Shown one piece after another: positions 13,900 through 22,690 of a stretch of DNA of 56,924 bases. The DNA comes from Planctomycetota bacterium (GTDB lineage Bacteria; Planctomycetota; Phycisphaerae; SM23-33): positions 1 through 56,924 of the forward strand of contig DAOVZK010000010.1 of NCBI GenBank assembly GCA_030635145.1. Reading direction: 5' to 3'. Within the stretch, counting starts at the first letter, position 1. Each line of letters opens with the position of its first letter. The translations under genes were made by a program, and so were the position numbers. Below the pieces are notes generated by a model. That model did not search any database, was not told the DNA's origin, and was given only the letters and a program-made list of their open reading frames with translations.

Positions 13900-15174
13900 T
13901 TACCTTTGGCGTTTGACGGCGATGGCGGTGAGGTCGTCAGCCTGCGGTATCCCGTGGCAGAATTCCATGACGCGGGTTTGCAGCGTGTTGATGATATCGG
14001 CGACGGGGTCGTCGCGGTGCTGGCGGATAATTTCGTGCATACGTTCGGTGCCGAACATTTCGCCGCTGGTGTCGGCGGCTTCGAAGAATCCGTCGGTCGT
14101 TACGATCACCATGTCACCGGGTTTGAAGTTGACGGTTTCTGTCGCGTCGTAGTCGGCGTCATCGAGTACGCCAAGCGGCAGCCCGGTGGCGGGTTCTTCG
14201 CGGAAGCTGTCGGCGTCGTAGTCGTAGATAATGATCGGTCCGTGCCCAGCTGAGGCGTAGGTGAGGCTGTTGGCGGTTGGGTTCATCACACCGAGGAAGC
14301 ACGTCACGAACGATGCGCTGCTCAGGTCGGCAGCCAGCAGGTAGTTTACGGTTTCGAGCATTTTTGAAACGTCGGCGGACTTGTCGGTGCTGAGGTGGAT
14401 GCTCGCCCGCAGCATGGCACGCATTTCGGCGATCACCAGGGCGGGGCCAATTCCGTGCCCGGTGGCGTCGGCAACGACCAATGCTTCTGCGCCGCTTTCC
14501 ATCGTGATGAAATCGAACATATCTCCGCCGGTTTCGTCGGCAGGGTCGCTAAGCCCGGCGATGTCATAACCGTCGATGTCCGGCGGGGCGTCCGGGAGCA
14601 AGCCCTGCTGAATGTCGCGCGCGATCTGCATCGCCCGCTGCATTTTCTGCTTCTCGAGGTAATGCTCAATCAACCGTGCACGCTGCAGAACCACACCGCT
14701 TTGGGCGGCGAGCATGTCGGCTAGGGCTACGTCCTGATCGGTGAAGTCCCCGTCGCGTTTGTTGAGCATTTGCAGCACGCCCACGAGCGAACCTTCGTAG
14801 TCCAGCAGCGGAACCGACATAATATTTCGAGTGCGGAACCCCGTAGCGCGGTCGATTTCGGGATTGAAACAATCGCTGCTGTAAGCATCGTTGATTACGA
14901 GGGTTTGTTGCTGGCGGAGCGTTTCACCGCAGATGCCCTTGTCGGCAGGGACACAAAGGTCATCCATGCCGGTGGCGATGCGGGCGACGAGCTGGTTGGT
15001 TTCCTGCTGATACAAAAACAGCGTTGCCCGCTCGACTTCCAGCAGTTCAAGCGAACGCTCAATGATCAGCGGCAGCAGTTCGTCGAGCTCATGCGTCGCC
15101 GCCATCGCGCGGGTAATGTCCAGCACGCGGTGCAGGTTTTGCTGCATGTCGTTATGTTCAGAAGATTCGGTCAT
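13900..15174 (-). CDS. GAF-domain PP2C/SpoIIE serine phosphatase
   Basis: A 424-residue signalling protein. It has an N-terminal GAF domain (about residues 15-180, VERATLFLYQQETNQLVARI through QSGVVLQRARL), a short helical linker LEKQKMQRAMQIARDIQQGLLP, and a C-terminal PP2C-type phosphatase. The linker is typical of RsbU/SpoIIE proteins. Metal-binding residues are visible in ETGGDMFDF, ADATGHGIGPAL, VTTDGFFEA and QADDLTA. Such proteins dephosphorylate anti-sigma-factor antagonists in partner-switching cascades. Unlike the second SpoIIE protein (53977-55881), it has no kinase domain and no membrane segment. The start is ATG 15174; TTG 15192 is possible. Confidence 0.9.
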   Translation of the reverse strand: MTESSEHNDMQQNLHRVLDITRAMAATHELDELLPLIIERSLELLEVERATLFLYQQETNQLVARIATGMDDLCVPADKGICGETLRQQQTLVINDAYSSDCFNPEIDRATGFRTRNIMSVPLLDYEGSLVGVLQMLNKRDGDFTDQDVALADMLAAQSGVVLQRARLIEHYLEKQKMQRAMQIARDIQQGLLPDAPPDIDGYDIAGLSDPADETGGDMFDFITMESGAEALVVADATGHGIGPALVIAEMRAMLRASIHLSTDKSADVSKMLETVNYLLAADLSSASFVTCFLGVMNPTANSLTYASAGHGPIIIYDYDADSFREEPATGLPLGVLDDADYDATETVNFKPGDMVIVTTDGFFEAADTSGEMFGTERMHEIIRQHRDDPVADIINTLQTRVMEFCHGIPQADDLTAIAVKRQR

Positions 15175-15293
15175 CCCCGACAGTATAGCCAATTCTGAGC
15201 AAAATTATTGCGAAGTTTGCAGATTTTTTCGGTTAAATTCGGCATAATATGCGGGTTGGTCTGTTTTTGACGTTTTATCTGGAGTATGAGCAA

Positions 15294-16019
15294 ATGGCGA
15301 AAGTTGCAGTGATAGTTCCAGCTGCGGGCAGTGGGCAGCGATTTGGCGCGGGTCGAAACAAGATTTTCGAAAACGTCGGCGGCGCGGCGATGTTTCTCAA
15401 GACGCTCGAGGCGTTTACCAATCGCAGCGATGTCTGCCAAACGCTTCTAGTCGTATCGAGCGACGATAAAGACGAAGTCGTCGAGCGGTTCGGGGGGCAT
15501 TTGGGATTTTTGGGCGTGTCGATTGTTAACGGGGGGGCGACGCGAACGCAGTCGGTGCGAAACGCGCTGGAGCGGGTTTGCGACGAGGCTGAACTCGTAT
15601 GCGTGCACGATGCTGCTCGCCCTTGCGTGGCGCAGGTTTGGATAGACGCGGTTTTCGACGCAGCCGCCAAGACCGGCGCGGCACTCCTCGCCCTGCCAAT
15701 CCACGGAACCATCAAACGCGCCACCGATGACAGCACGGTTAGCGAAACCCTGCAGCGCGACGAGTACGGAAATTTGTGGGAGGCACAAACCCCGCAGGTT
15801 TTCGCGCGTGATATTCTCGTCGCCGCCTACGCCGCCAACACCGACGCCACCGACGATGCCGCCCTCGTGGAAAACACTGGCAAGCCCGTTACGCTCGTAC
15901 CCGGTGATGCACGGAACATCAAAATCACGACCACCCGCGACCTCGCCTTCGCCAACGCCGTTATCAAAACCCTACCGAAACCCACGCAGCTCGGACAGCT
16001 GCACCCGTTTGCGGACTAA
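15294..16019 (+). CDS. ispD: 2-C-methyl-D-erythritol 4-phosphate cytidylyltransferase
   Basis: A 241-residue enzyme that couples CTP to methylerythritol phosphate in the MEP route to isoprenoids. The glycine-rich nucleotide-binding loop VPAAGSGQRFGAGRNKIF is present with the catalytic Arg and Lys. VNGGATRTQSVRNAL, VCVHDAARPCV and EAQTPQVF are the other family motifs. The start at 15294 has GGAG about 9 nt upstream; an in-frame start 45 bp earlier is less likely. IspF, often adjacent or fused, is not here. It is transcribed divergently from the SpoIIE/PHP pair. Confidence 0.93.
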   Translation: MAKVAVIVPAAGSGQRFGAGRNKIFENVGGAAMFLKTLEAFTNRSDVCQTLLVVSSDDKDEVVERFGGHLGFLGVSIVNGGATRTQSVRNALERVCDEAELVCVHDAARPCVAQVWIDAVFDAAAKTGAALLALPIHGTIKRATDDSTVSETLQRDEYGNLWEAQTPQVFARDILVAAYAANTDATDDAALVENTGKPVTLVPGDARNIKITTTRDLAFANAVIKTLPKPTQLGQLHPFAD

Positions 16020-16030
16020 GCAGTCTGGTA

Positions 16031-16101
16031 GGTCATGCAACTTGTTGCATGGCAATTTAAAAGTTTCAATGAATCTGTGTCATGCAACAAGTTGCATGAC
16101 C
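16031..16101 (-). repeat. 71-bp palindromic repeat element, copy C (inverted)
   Basis: The reverse complement of copies A and B. It lies 11 bp past the ispD stop codon, so, like copy B, it sits right behind a gene end. Confidence 0.8.
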
Positions 16102-16186
16102 TACGAACTAAATAAAAGAAGACGCTAAACGTTAGGTGTTTTTTCTCCTATTGCCGATTCCCTGGTCCCTATTGCCTTCTTATCGG

Positions 16187-16214
16187 TTGACCTTTTGCGA
16201 AATTCTGCTACAAT
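16187..16214 (+). promoter_or_regulatory. sigma-70-type promoter for isocitrate dehydrogenase
   Basis: TTGACC at 16187-16192 and TACAAT at 16209-16214 are spaced 16 bp, a good match to the vegetative consensus, about 60 bp upstream of the start codon. Confidence 0.6.
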
Positions 16215-16280
16215 GTTCCGCTTTCCCCATATGGGAAATTGTGAAACGAATAACGACTCCATAGAAAGGACGATGTACCG

Positions 16281-17390
16281 ATGGCGACTCATACAGCAAC
16301 TTTGATCACAGGTGACGGAACAGGCCCAGAGCTGGCGGCGGCGGCACAGCGCTGCATCGACGCAGCCCTCGAGAAAACCCCAGGTGCCGGGTCCATCGAA
16401 TGGACCGAATGCGTCGCCGGTGTGGATATCATGGACTCGCACGGCACGCCCATGCCGGAAGAAACCATCGAATCTGTCCGTAATACCGACGCCACGCTGA
16501 AGGCACCAATTACCACGCCCATCGGCAGCGGGTTCCGCAGCGTAAACGTGCTGCTGCGTCAGACACTGGACATGTACTGCTGTCTTCGCCCGTGCAAAAG
16601 CTACGAAGGCGTCCGCAGCAAATACGAAAACATCGACCTCGTGCTGATTCGCGAAAACTGCGAAGACCTCTACGCCGGTGTCGAGTTCGCCAAAGGCACC
16701 CCCGAGGTGGCCGAACTTATCGAAACCGTAAATCGTTTGTCAACGGACAAAAAAGTTATGACACCCCCCGAATCCACGGGTATTTCGATCAAAACGATCA
16801 GCGAACAGAACAGCGAACGAATTTTGCGGTTCGCCTTTGAATATGCCCGCAAGCACGGCCGAAAAAAAGTCACGTACATCGAAAAAGCAAACATCATGAA
16901 GCACACCGACGGGCTGTTCAAGGAGGTAGCTGAACGCGTCGCGAAGGACTATCCGGATATCGAATCCGAAGAACGCCTCATCGACAACATGTGCATGCAG
17001 CTGGTGCAAAAACCCGAACTCTACGACGTGCTGGTTACCGAGAATCTTTACGGCGACATCCTGAGCGACCTGTGTGCCGGGCTTGTCGGCGGGTTGGGCG
17101 TTGCCCCTGGTGCGAACATCGGCGACAGCGGTGCGGTGTTCGAGGCTACCCACGGGTCTGCCCCGAAATACAAGGGTCAAAACAAGGTCAACCCCACAGC
17201 GGTGATTCTTTCGGGTAAGCTGATGCTGGAATACCTCAAAGAAGACGCAGCTGCCAAAACCCTCGAAGACGCCGTATCAAAAGTTATCGCCGACGGTGAA
17301 AATACAACGTACGATATGAAACCTTCTCGCGACGACCCGACGGCAATCGGCACGCAAGAGATGGCCGACGCCATCATCGCCGCAATGTAG
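16281..17390 (+). CDS. icd: isocitrate dehydrogenase (NAD-type)
   Basis: A 369-residue beta-decarboxylating dehydrogenase oxidising isocitrate to 2-oxoglutarate in the TCA cycle. Visible motifs are [12 protein letters not shown], the substrate region [40 protein letters not shown], the catalytic [15 protein letters not shown], and the metal/cofactor region [26 protein letters not shown]...EATHGSAP. The Ser-x-Asn of the phosphorylation loop (GFRSVN) favours isocitrate over isopropylmalate. Length fits the short NAD-dependent type, not the 415-residue E. coli type. It has its own promoter and terminator. Confidence 0.9.
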   Translation: MATHTATLITGDGTGPELAAAAQRCIDAALEKTPGAGSIEWTECVAGVDIMDSHGTPMPEETIESVRNTDATLKAPITTPIGSGFRSVNVLLRQTLDMYCCLRPCKSYEGVRSKYENIDLVLIRENCEDLYAGVEFAKGTPEVAELIETVNRLSTDKKVMTPPESTGISIKTISEQNSERILRFAFEYARKHGRKKVTYIEKANIMKHTDGLFKEVAERVAKDYPDIESEERLIDNMCMQLVQKPELYDVLVTENLYGDILSDLCAGLVGGLGVAPGANIGDSGAVFEATHGSAPKYKGQNKVNPTAVILSGKLMLEYLKEDAAAKTLEDAVSKVIADGENTTYDMKPSRDDPTAIGTQEMADAIIAAM

Positions 17391-17415
17391 CCGGCAAAAT
17401 ACGAAGATCAACAAA

Positions 17416-17450
17416 CGGGAGTCTCTAAACTTTAGAGGCTCCCGCTTTTT
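17416..17450 (+). terminator. intrinsic terminator after icd
   Basis: CGGGAGTCTCTAAA pairs with TTTAGAGGCTCCCG (one mismatch) and is followed by CTTTTT. The hairpin begins 26 bp after the icd stop, and the convergent methyltransferase gene ends just beyond. Confidence 0.85.
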
Positions 17451-17492
17451 ATGGGAAAGGCGGCGACGGTAACAGGGCGTGCCGGCCGGGCA

Positions 17493-18116
17493 TCAAATCT
17501 TTGCAATGACGGTAAAATCGTTAACAAGATAATCGTCGAGGAGTTGCACTTCGCTGCACAGCGGTTTGAGGATCGATAGAATGTAGTCGGGGTTGTACGC
17601 GAAGTATTGCGGCTCGCCGGCCGGAATGCGGGCGTGGAGCATGTTTACCGCGAGTGTTCCGCGAGTGTGCGAGAGCATAGCTGGCAGGGCAACTTTGGCG
17701 AACTCCAGATTGTTACCCAAATCCAAATTCATCGCTCCGCTGCAAAATACAACGTCGAATTTTTCCCCATCCAATGCTGCCGGGTTATTAAAAATATCGG
17801 CGCATTCAAATCGCCGCGACGGATGCAGATGCTCCGCTCGCTCGACCATCTGCTCGACGACATCCACGCCCGTATAATCGACGCTGACGTTCTGCTTTTC
17901 CAGATACGTTACCAGATCGCCAAGCCCGCAACCCACATCCAGCAAGCTCTGCCCGCGCAGTGCGACATTCTTCGTGAGAATCTCGAACCGCAACTGCTGC
18001 GTTTCCGGGGCAGCCCAGTCGAGAATATCGAAGTGCGCCCGGTCGGGATGCACCCGATGCGCGTAATGCCATTTGATTCGATCCGTGCGGTCGGGCTTGT
18101 CTTCGTTTTGCGTCAC
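17493..18116 (-). CDS. class I SAM-dependent methyltransferase
   Basis: A 207-residue Rossmann-fold methyltransferase. Motif I is LLDVGCGLGDLVTYLE (about residue 60), followed by the acidic motif VDYTGVDVVEQMVERA and FECADIF, then motif IV-like FDVVFCSGAMNL. The substrate is unknown. It begins with GTG inside the stop codon of the upstream 544-residue protein gene (GTGA, 4-nt overlap), so the two are translationally coupled and probably act together. Confidence 0.85.
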   Translation of the reverse strand: MTQNEDKPDRTDRIKWHYAHRVHPDRAHFDILDWAAPETQQLRFEILTKNVALRGQSLLDVGCGLGDLVTYLEKQNVSVDYTGVDVVEQMVERAEHLHPSRRFECADIFNNPAALDGEKFDVVFCSGAMNLDLGNNLEFAKVALPAMLSHTRGTLAVNMLHARIPAGEPQYFAYNPDYILSILKPLCSEVQLLDDYLVNDFTVIAKI

Positions 18117-19747
18117 AGTTGCATATCCTTTCCGTGCTCCTCAAAAATTTCCGCGTTGCGAATAATCGTATCGTAAAAATCCGCACCACCCAGCGCATAT
18201 GCCCATGGCAAAATCGCGCCACGCGAGTTGTAATATCCCAGCTGCGAGACCTGAGCATCGGTAAACACCTTCTGCACAAATTTTCGTTGCAGCTGCGTTT
18301 CCAGCTCCCGCCCGCGGGCGTGCAACTCGCGAATCTGCGGATCTTTCGGATTCGCCCGCCCCAGCTCCGCCCGCCGCGAATGCAATTCGTTTAACTCTTG
18401 CGATTCCCGCGGGAAATTCTCACGAATCCAGCAATCGCGATCCGCCCGCTGCTTGAAACTTTCCAACCGACCCGCCGCCTGGGCAGCAACACCGCGATAA
18501 TTTTCGGCAAAGTCGGCAGCGGGAAGTTCGTCGCATCCAAACGCAGCGGCGAGATGCTCAGGAAGACAAATCGCAATCTCGCGCGGCAGTTGGGTCAGGC
18601 GATCCAGCAAACCAAAACCAACCCGCACAATCGGTGCAATGTTTTTTATTTGCGGCAGCAACCCTGACTCAGCCAACAACTGCTCGAAACGATGCGTCGC
18701 CGGAAAATACAGCGATCCGTTTTCCGGTAGCACCAGCGGGGCGGGGTTGTCGAGCATACGAACTTGCAGCCCCATAGTCACAGCTTTACCCGGAAGCCCC
18801 AGAATTCCGCAAGCCGACAACTGCTCAAGCGGCAGGTGCCCCTTCGCGTTAGGCGCAAAACTTTCGCCGTCAATGACCAATTTTCCGTCGTCGCAGCTGG
18901 TAGTCGTCCGCACAAGATGCCCGCCGCGCCGCAACACCGCAAAAAACGGCAGCTCGCCCTTGGTGGTTTTCAATTCGTTTAACCCGACGTTCGACTCGGT
19001 AATCGCGCGGTTATACATCTCGCTCATCACGGAGTAGTCGCGCAAAAACAGTTCCAGCAGTGCCTCGCGATTTTCGTCGGCGCGATTCAAATCGAACAGC
19101 TGCGACGTCAGCGAGCATTTAACGTTACCCAAACCGTGCTCGCCAAGCCAACCACCGTACAGCTGTGGGAGTGACTCGCCCGGATTCGTCGCCATCAGAT
19201 TTTCCACTCGCGTGCGTTCAACAGAGAACCATTTTTGCGCGCGGGCGCGACAATCAAGATGCGGAAACTTCGCGAGCGTATCATTTTCAGCACGAGTGAG
19301 AATCTCAAATAAAAACTCGCGCACCTCGCTGACGCTCACATCTCCGATCACACGATGGTAATCTCCACCGGCCACGTAGCTGGATCCGATCAGCTGCCAG
19401 TTGTCGCTGACGGCGTAGGTGTCGTAGAGCTGCTGCAGATCTATACCGGCGGATTTGCCGGCGCGGACAATTTTCGCGCCCAGCTGCGATTGATAATCCC
19501 GCGGTTCTATCGGCAATCGCCCGAGAAACTCCGTATAAAAAAGCCCCGCCCCCCAGTCCTGCCCGCCGCTGGGATAAAACCGCTCGCGCGCCAGCTGTAA
19601 TTGGGATTCCGCGTTTTGCCCCAGCTGCGTAAAGGCAACATCGATATCCTCGACGTAATGCATCCCCGCCACGCCCGCCGCCGCGAGTGCCTGCAGCTTC
19701 GGAAGCGTGTCCCAAAGCGAATGAGAATTCTGGTCAATACTGATCAT
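18113..19747 (-). CDS. unrecognised 544-residue protein coupled to a methyltransferase
   Basis: No family is recognised. The protein is soluble-looking, with no signal peptide or membrane helix. It is mixed alpha/beta, with a charged predicted coiled-coil near residues 430-500 (ESQELNELHSRRAELGRANP and ELHARGRELETQLQRKFVQK). Aromatic- and glycine-rich pieces such as GSSYVAGGDYHRVIGD and PQLYGGWLGEHGLGN could line a substrate site. The downstream methyltransferase overlaps by 4 nt. Codon use matches the neighbours, so it is not obviously foreign. It could be an enzyme modifying the same substrate as the methyltransferase; that is inference from coupling only. Confidence 0.7.
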   Translation of the reverse strand: MISIDQNSHSLWDTLPKLQALAAAGVAGMHYVEDIDVAFTQLGQNAESQLQLARERFYPSGGQDWGAGLFYTEFLGRLPIEPRDYQSQLGAKIVRAGKSAGIDLQQLYDTYAVSDNWQLIGSSYVAGGDYHRVIGDVSVSEVREFLFEILTRAENDTLAKFPHLDCRARAQKWFSVERTRVENLMATNPGESLPQLYGGWLGEHGLGNVKCSLTSQLFDLNRADENREALLELFLRDYSVMSEMYNRAITESNVGLNELKTTKGELPFFAVLRRGGHLVRTTTSCDDGKLVIDGESFAPNAKGHLPLEQLSACGILGLPGKAVTMGLQVRMLDNPAPLVLPENGSLYFPATHRFEQLLAESGLLPQIKNIAPIVRVGFGLLDRLTQLPREIAICLPEHLAAAFGCDELPAADFAENYRGVAAQAAGRLESFKQRADRDCWIRENFPRESQELNELHSRRAELGRANPKDPQIRELHARGRELETQLQRKFVQKVFTDAQVSQLGYYNSRGAILPWAYALGGADFYDTIIRNAEIFEEHGKDMQL

Positions 19748-19828
19748 TTCGTGTATACTATCTGCGATAGTCGCTCACTGTTTTTCCTGTTAATCAAAAA
19801 ATTTTACCGAAGTTTTTATTAAAAAATT

Positions 19829-19960
19829 TCTTTTTTGACAGGATTACAAGATAGAGCAAATTGGCAATTTCGCTCCGCGGCGCAAGCGTCCCATTTACGA
19901 ATTTCAATTGTAAATTTGAAATTGAAAATTGAAAATTAGGTCATCCTGTTATCCTGTCCA
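19829..19960. repeat. GACAGGATTACAGGAT-type element with a different interior
   Basis: It begins with TTTTTTGACAGGATTACAAGAT and ends with ATCCTGTTATCCTGTC, the same inverted ends as the 590-757 and 32219-32374 copies. The middle differs and is rich in AATTG/CAATT stretches. It fills much of the 283-bp gap upstream of the HPS gene. Confidence 0.55.
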
Positions 19961-20030
19961 CAAATTCCGCGGGCGGTTAGCGTTTACGTTGTTGCCCCCA
20001 CGCGGGGCAGAAGATTAGAATACCATTATT

Positions 20031-21353
20031 ATGAGCAATACGAAACTACAAGTCGCGTTGGATTTTCTGGAACTGTCGCGAGCGATGGACGTCGCCGTCG
20101 GGGCCGTGGCCGGTGGTGCCGACTACATCGAGGCTGGGACACCACTGATTAAAAGCGAAGGGCTCGACGCCGTCCGCCGCCTGCGCGAAAAATTCCCCGA
20201 CAAAACCATCATCGCCGACACCAAAACCGCCGACGCCGGAAAAATCGAAGCCCAGGCCGCCGCCAACGCCGGTGCCAACATCATGACCGTGCTCGCCACC
20301 GCCTCCGAAAGCACCATCCGCGAATGCGTCGAAGCCGGCAAGCATTACGGGCTTTTAGTCGCGATCGACTTACTGGGCGTCGCCGATCCTGTTGCCTTCG
20401 CCGCCACCGCCGCCGACTTAGGCGTGGCGTGGTTAGACGTGCATTGTGCCATCGACCAGCAAATGCAGGGCGCCGATCCGCTGGAATTATTGCGAGCCGT
20501 GCGCGGTGTGACAGATCTGACGCTGGCGGTTGCGGGCGGAATCAATAGCGAAACCGCTGCTGCCGCCAAACTCGCCGGAGCCGACGTCGTAATCGTTGGC
20601 GGCGCGATAACCAAAGCAACCGACGTGCAGCAGGCAACGGCTGACATTCGCAAGGCGCTCGATACCGGCAAGTCGATCCCCAGCAAATTGTTTAAGCGAA
20701 CCGGCGCGGATGTTGAAAGTTTGCGAGAGCTTTTGGAGAGCGTTCGCACGAGTAACATTTCCGACGGCGCGCATCGCCAACCTTGCCTTGAAGGACTTCG
20801 CCCGATCGCGGCGGATCAGTTTGCGGTCGGCCGAGCCGTTACCGTTCGCAGCGCACCGGGCGACTGGGCAAAACCCGTCGAAGCAATTGACATCGCCAAA
20901 CCGGGCGACATAATCGTCATCGACACGTTCGGTAAACCCCCGGCCATCTGGGGCGAACTTGCCAGCGAATCCGCGAAAAACAAAGGCATCGCTGGGCTTG
21001 TTGTCAACGGCGCCGTCCGCGACACCGCAGAAATCCGCAAGCTCGGTTTCCCAGTGTGGACCAAGCACGTAACTTCCCACGCCGGTGACCCGCACGGACT
21101 CGGCGAGATCAACGTACCGATCGAAATTGCGCATCAGCGAATCTGCCCGGGCGATTGGATCGTTGCCGACGACGACGGAGTGATGGTTTTACCAGCCGCC
21201 AAGGCAGTCGAAATGGCCAACCGCGCCGCCGACGTGCTGGAGGCAGAAAATCGCATCCGTGCCGAAATCTGCGACAAAAACTCTACGCTAGCGAAAGTGG
21301 TAAACCTCAAGCGGTGGGAAAAGAAAGGCGCATCCGATGCCGTTATCGAATAG
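20031..21353 (+). CDS. 3-hexulose-6-phosphate synthase / RraA-domain fusion
   Basis: A 440-residue fusion. Residues 1-210 are an HPS-type TIM barrel of the orotidine decarboxylase suprafamily: LQVALDFLELSRAM, YIEAGTPLIKSEG, TIIADTKTADAGKIE and VAGGINSETA. HPS joins formaldehyde with ribulose 5-phosphate, or runs backward to make it. Residues about 240-430 are an RraA-like domain with the core GIAGLVVNGAVRDTAEI and IVADDDGVMVLP. RraA-fold proteins include RNase E inhibitors and aldolases; its role here is unknown. PHI follows with a 17-bp overlap, so the two form a ribulose monophosphate pathway operon. HPS-RraA fusions are known from archaea and some bacteria. Confidence 0.92.
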   Translation: MSNTKLQVALDFLELSRAMDVAVGAVAGGADYIEAGTPLIKSEGLDAVRRLREKFPDKTIIADTKTADAGKIEAQAAANAGANIMTVLATASESTIRECVEAGKHYGLLVAIDLLGVADPVAFAATAADLGVAWLDVHCAIDQQMQGADPLELLRAVRGVTDLTLAVAGGINSETAAAAKLAGADVVIVGGAITKATDVQQATADIRKALDTGKSIPSKLFKRTGADVESLRELLESVRTSNISDGAHRQPCLEGLRPIAADQFAVGRAVTVRSAPGDWAKPVEAIDIAKPGDIIVIDTFGKPPAIWGELASESAKNKGIAGLVVNGAVRDTAEIRKLGFPVWTKHVTSHAGDPHGLGEINVPIEIAHQRICPGDWIVADDDGVMVLPAAKAVEMANRAADVLEAENRIRAEICDKNSTLAKVVNLKRWEKKGASDAVIE

Positions 21354-21897
21354 AGCAGACCGCGACGCCGTCCGCGACGCCGGCAACGAACTCATCAGGC
21401 ATGTCCAGAAGGTGATGCAAAACGTTAACTGGTTGGATTTGCTGGAGCTGACCGACATGCTCCCCGAGGCCAGCCGAATTTTCGTTACCGGGGCAGGTCG
21501 TAGCGGACTCGTCGGGCGAATGTTCGGCATGCGATTGATGCACGCGGGGTTGACGGCGTTTGTAACGGGCGAAACGATTACCCCAGCTGCAACGGGCGGG
21601 GATTTGCTGGTGGCCATCAGCTGTACGGGCACGACGGGGTATACCGCGTATCTGGTCGAGCGTGCCAAACAGCTCGGAGCAAAAGTCGTCGCCATCACCG
21701 CCGAGGCAGACTCGCCGCTGGCAACCACCGCTGACAAGACCGTCATCATCCCCATGGATATCGACGACATCGTCCTAAAGGCGGCCGTCTTCGAACACGC
21801 CACCGGCCTCTGCCTCGACGCCGTGTTCAACGTCATCTCCGAACGACTCAAAGTCGACGCCGCCGCATTCCAGTCACGGCATGCGAATCTGGAATAA
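21337..21897 (+). CDS. hxlB: 6-phospho-3-hexuloisomerase
   Basis: A 186-residue SIS-domain isomerase that interconverts 3-hexulose 6-phosphate and fructose 6-phosphate. The phosphosugar site is visible as VTGAGRSGLVGRMFGMRLMH, then AISCTGTTGYTAYLVERAKQLGAKVVAITAE, and a C-terminal FEHATGLCLDAV helix. Overlap with the HPS-RraA gene indicates one operon and coupled translation. Together they could fix or detoxify formaldehyde, or supply ribulose 5-phosphate if transketolase/transaldolase routes are absent. The window alone cannot decide the direction. Confidence 0.92.
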   Translation: MPLSNRADRDAVRDAGNELIRHVQKVMQNVNWLDLLELTDMLPEASRIFVTGAGRSGLVGRMFGMRLMHAGLTAFVTGETITPAATGGDLLVAISCTGTTGYTAYLVERAKQLGAKVVAITAEADSPLATTADKTVIIPMDIDDIVLKAAVFEHATGLCLDAVFNVISERLKVDAAAFQSRHANLE

Positions 21898-21902
21898 TTA
21901 TA

Positions 21903-22505
21903 GGTAATCAAGTATTTAAATCTGATAAGGATTATCAAAACAATGCTTGTCTCGACTACGGTCATAACTCGATCGCCATATATATAAGCGGATATAAAGA
22001 AGCGGCGGACTCCCTGGCAAAGCAAGTAATTGAATCTGCCCGAGATCAAGACACCTTGATCTATCCTATTGCATTTTTGTACCGACAATATATCGAGCTT
22101 CAGCTGAAATGGCTTATCAAACATTCGAGGATGCTGCTGGACGATGGTTGTGGTTTTCCAAAGCATCACAAAATAAAAATATTGTGGGATCTCGCAAGTG
22201 GACTGATGCAACAAACTATCAATAGATTTTGTCCTGGAGCAGGTGAATATCTCACCGAAGACGATCTGTGGATAATGGACAAGATTATAAATGATTTTGT
22301 AGAGGTTGACCCTGGATCGTTGACATTTCGCTATCCAGAGAACAAACAGGGCAAGAATCCTTTAGAGGGCTTCATGCTTATAAATATCCGCAACCTCGCT
22401 GAACAAATAAATCTGTTGGCAGAAAAATTTCAAAAATTTGAGGGTGTTTTAGGCATGTTAAGCGATTGGCAAGCGGACATGATAGCCAACATGGATAGGC
22501 GTTAA
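21903..22505 (+). CDS. hypothetical protein without a normal start codon (possible HEPN-like fragment)
   Basis: The frame is open and protein-like from just after the hxlB stop: GNQVFKSDKDYQNNACLDYG, then ISGYKEAADSLAKQVIESAR, then FLYRQYIELQLKWLIK. No ATG or GTG exists upstream; the only start is TTG at 22056, which would discard about 50 convincing residues. Composition shifts sharply to AT-rich exactly at the hxlB stop. The helix RQYIELQLKWLIKHS and the following KHHKIKILWDL recall HEPN-type and phage-defence accessory proteins, but this is tentative. It is most simply a 5'-truncated foreign gene, or one using a rare start such as ATT at 21897. Confidence 0.5.
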   Translation, partial: GNQVFKSDKDYQNNACLDYGHNSIAIYISGYKEAADSLAKQVIESARDQDTLIYPIAFLYRQYIELQLKWLIKHSRMLLDDGCGFPKHHKIKILWDLASGLMQQTINRFCPGAGEYLTEDDLWIMDKIINDFVEVDPGSLTFRYPENKQGKNPLEGFMLINIRNLAEQINLLAEKFQKFEGVLGMLSDWQADMIANMDRR

Positions 22506-22565
22506 GGCAAAGCTTGTCATTCGGTACTCGATATGCTATCTGTATTGGTGATTCGGGCGATTGCA

Positions 22566-22665
22566 GCCCCAGCGGGGCGGTAAGGATTTAGCCGGGGGTG
22601 AAGCGCAGCGAAACCCCCGGACAGTAGGCGAAAAAACATCTAGCCCCGATAGGGGCGACAGAAAC
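22566..22665 (+). repeat. palindromic array upstream of the RAYT transposase
   Basis: There are three hairpins in order: GCCCC-AGC-GGGGC (22566-22578, overlapping arms), a long stem CCGGGGGT...ACCCCCGG (22592-22620), and AGCCCCGATAGGGGCG (22642-22657). The same three-part unit occurs inverted downstream of the transposase (23141-23238), so the gene is enclosed by a pair of inverted REP/BIME-type arrays. Confidence 0.75.
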
Positions 22666-22690
22666 GGGAATACTCCGGGGAAGTTTCATA

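Noticed and set aside
13847-14253. Open frames on the plus strand opposite the SpoIIE phosphatase gene
   Set aside because: They are antisense shadows of a clear domain-bearing gene.
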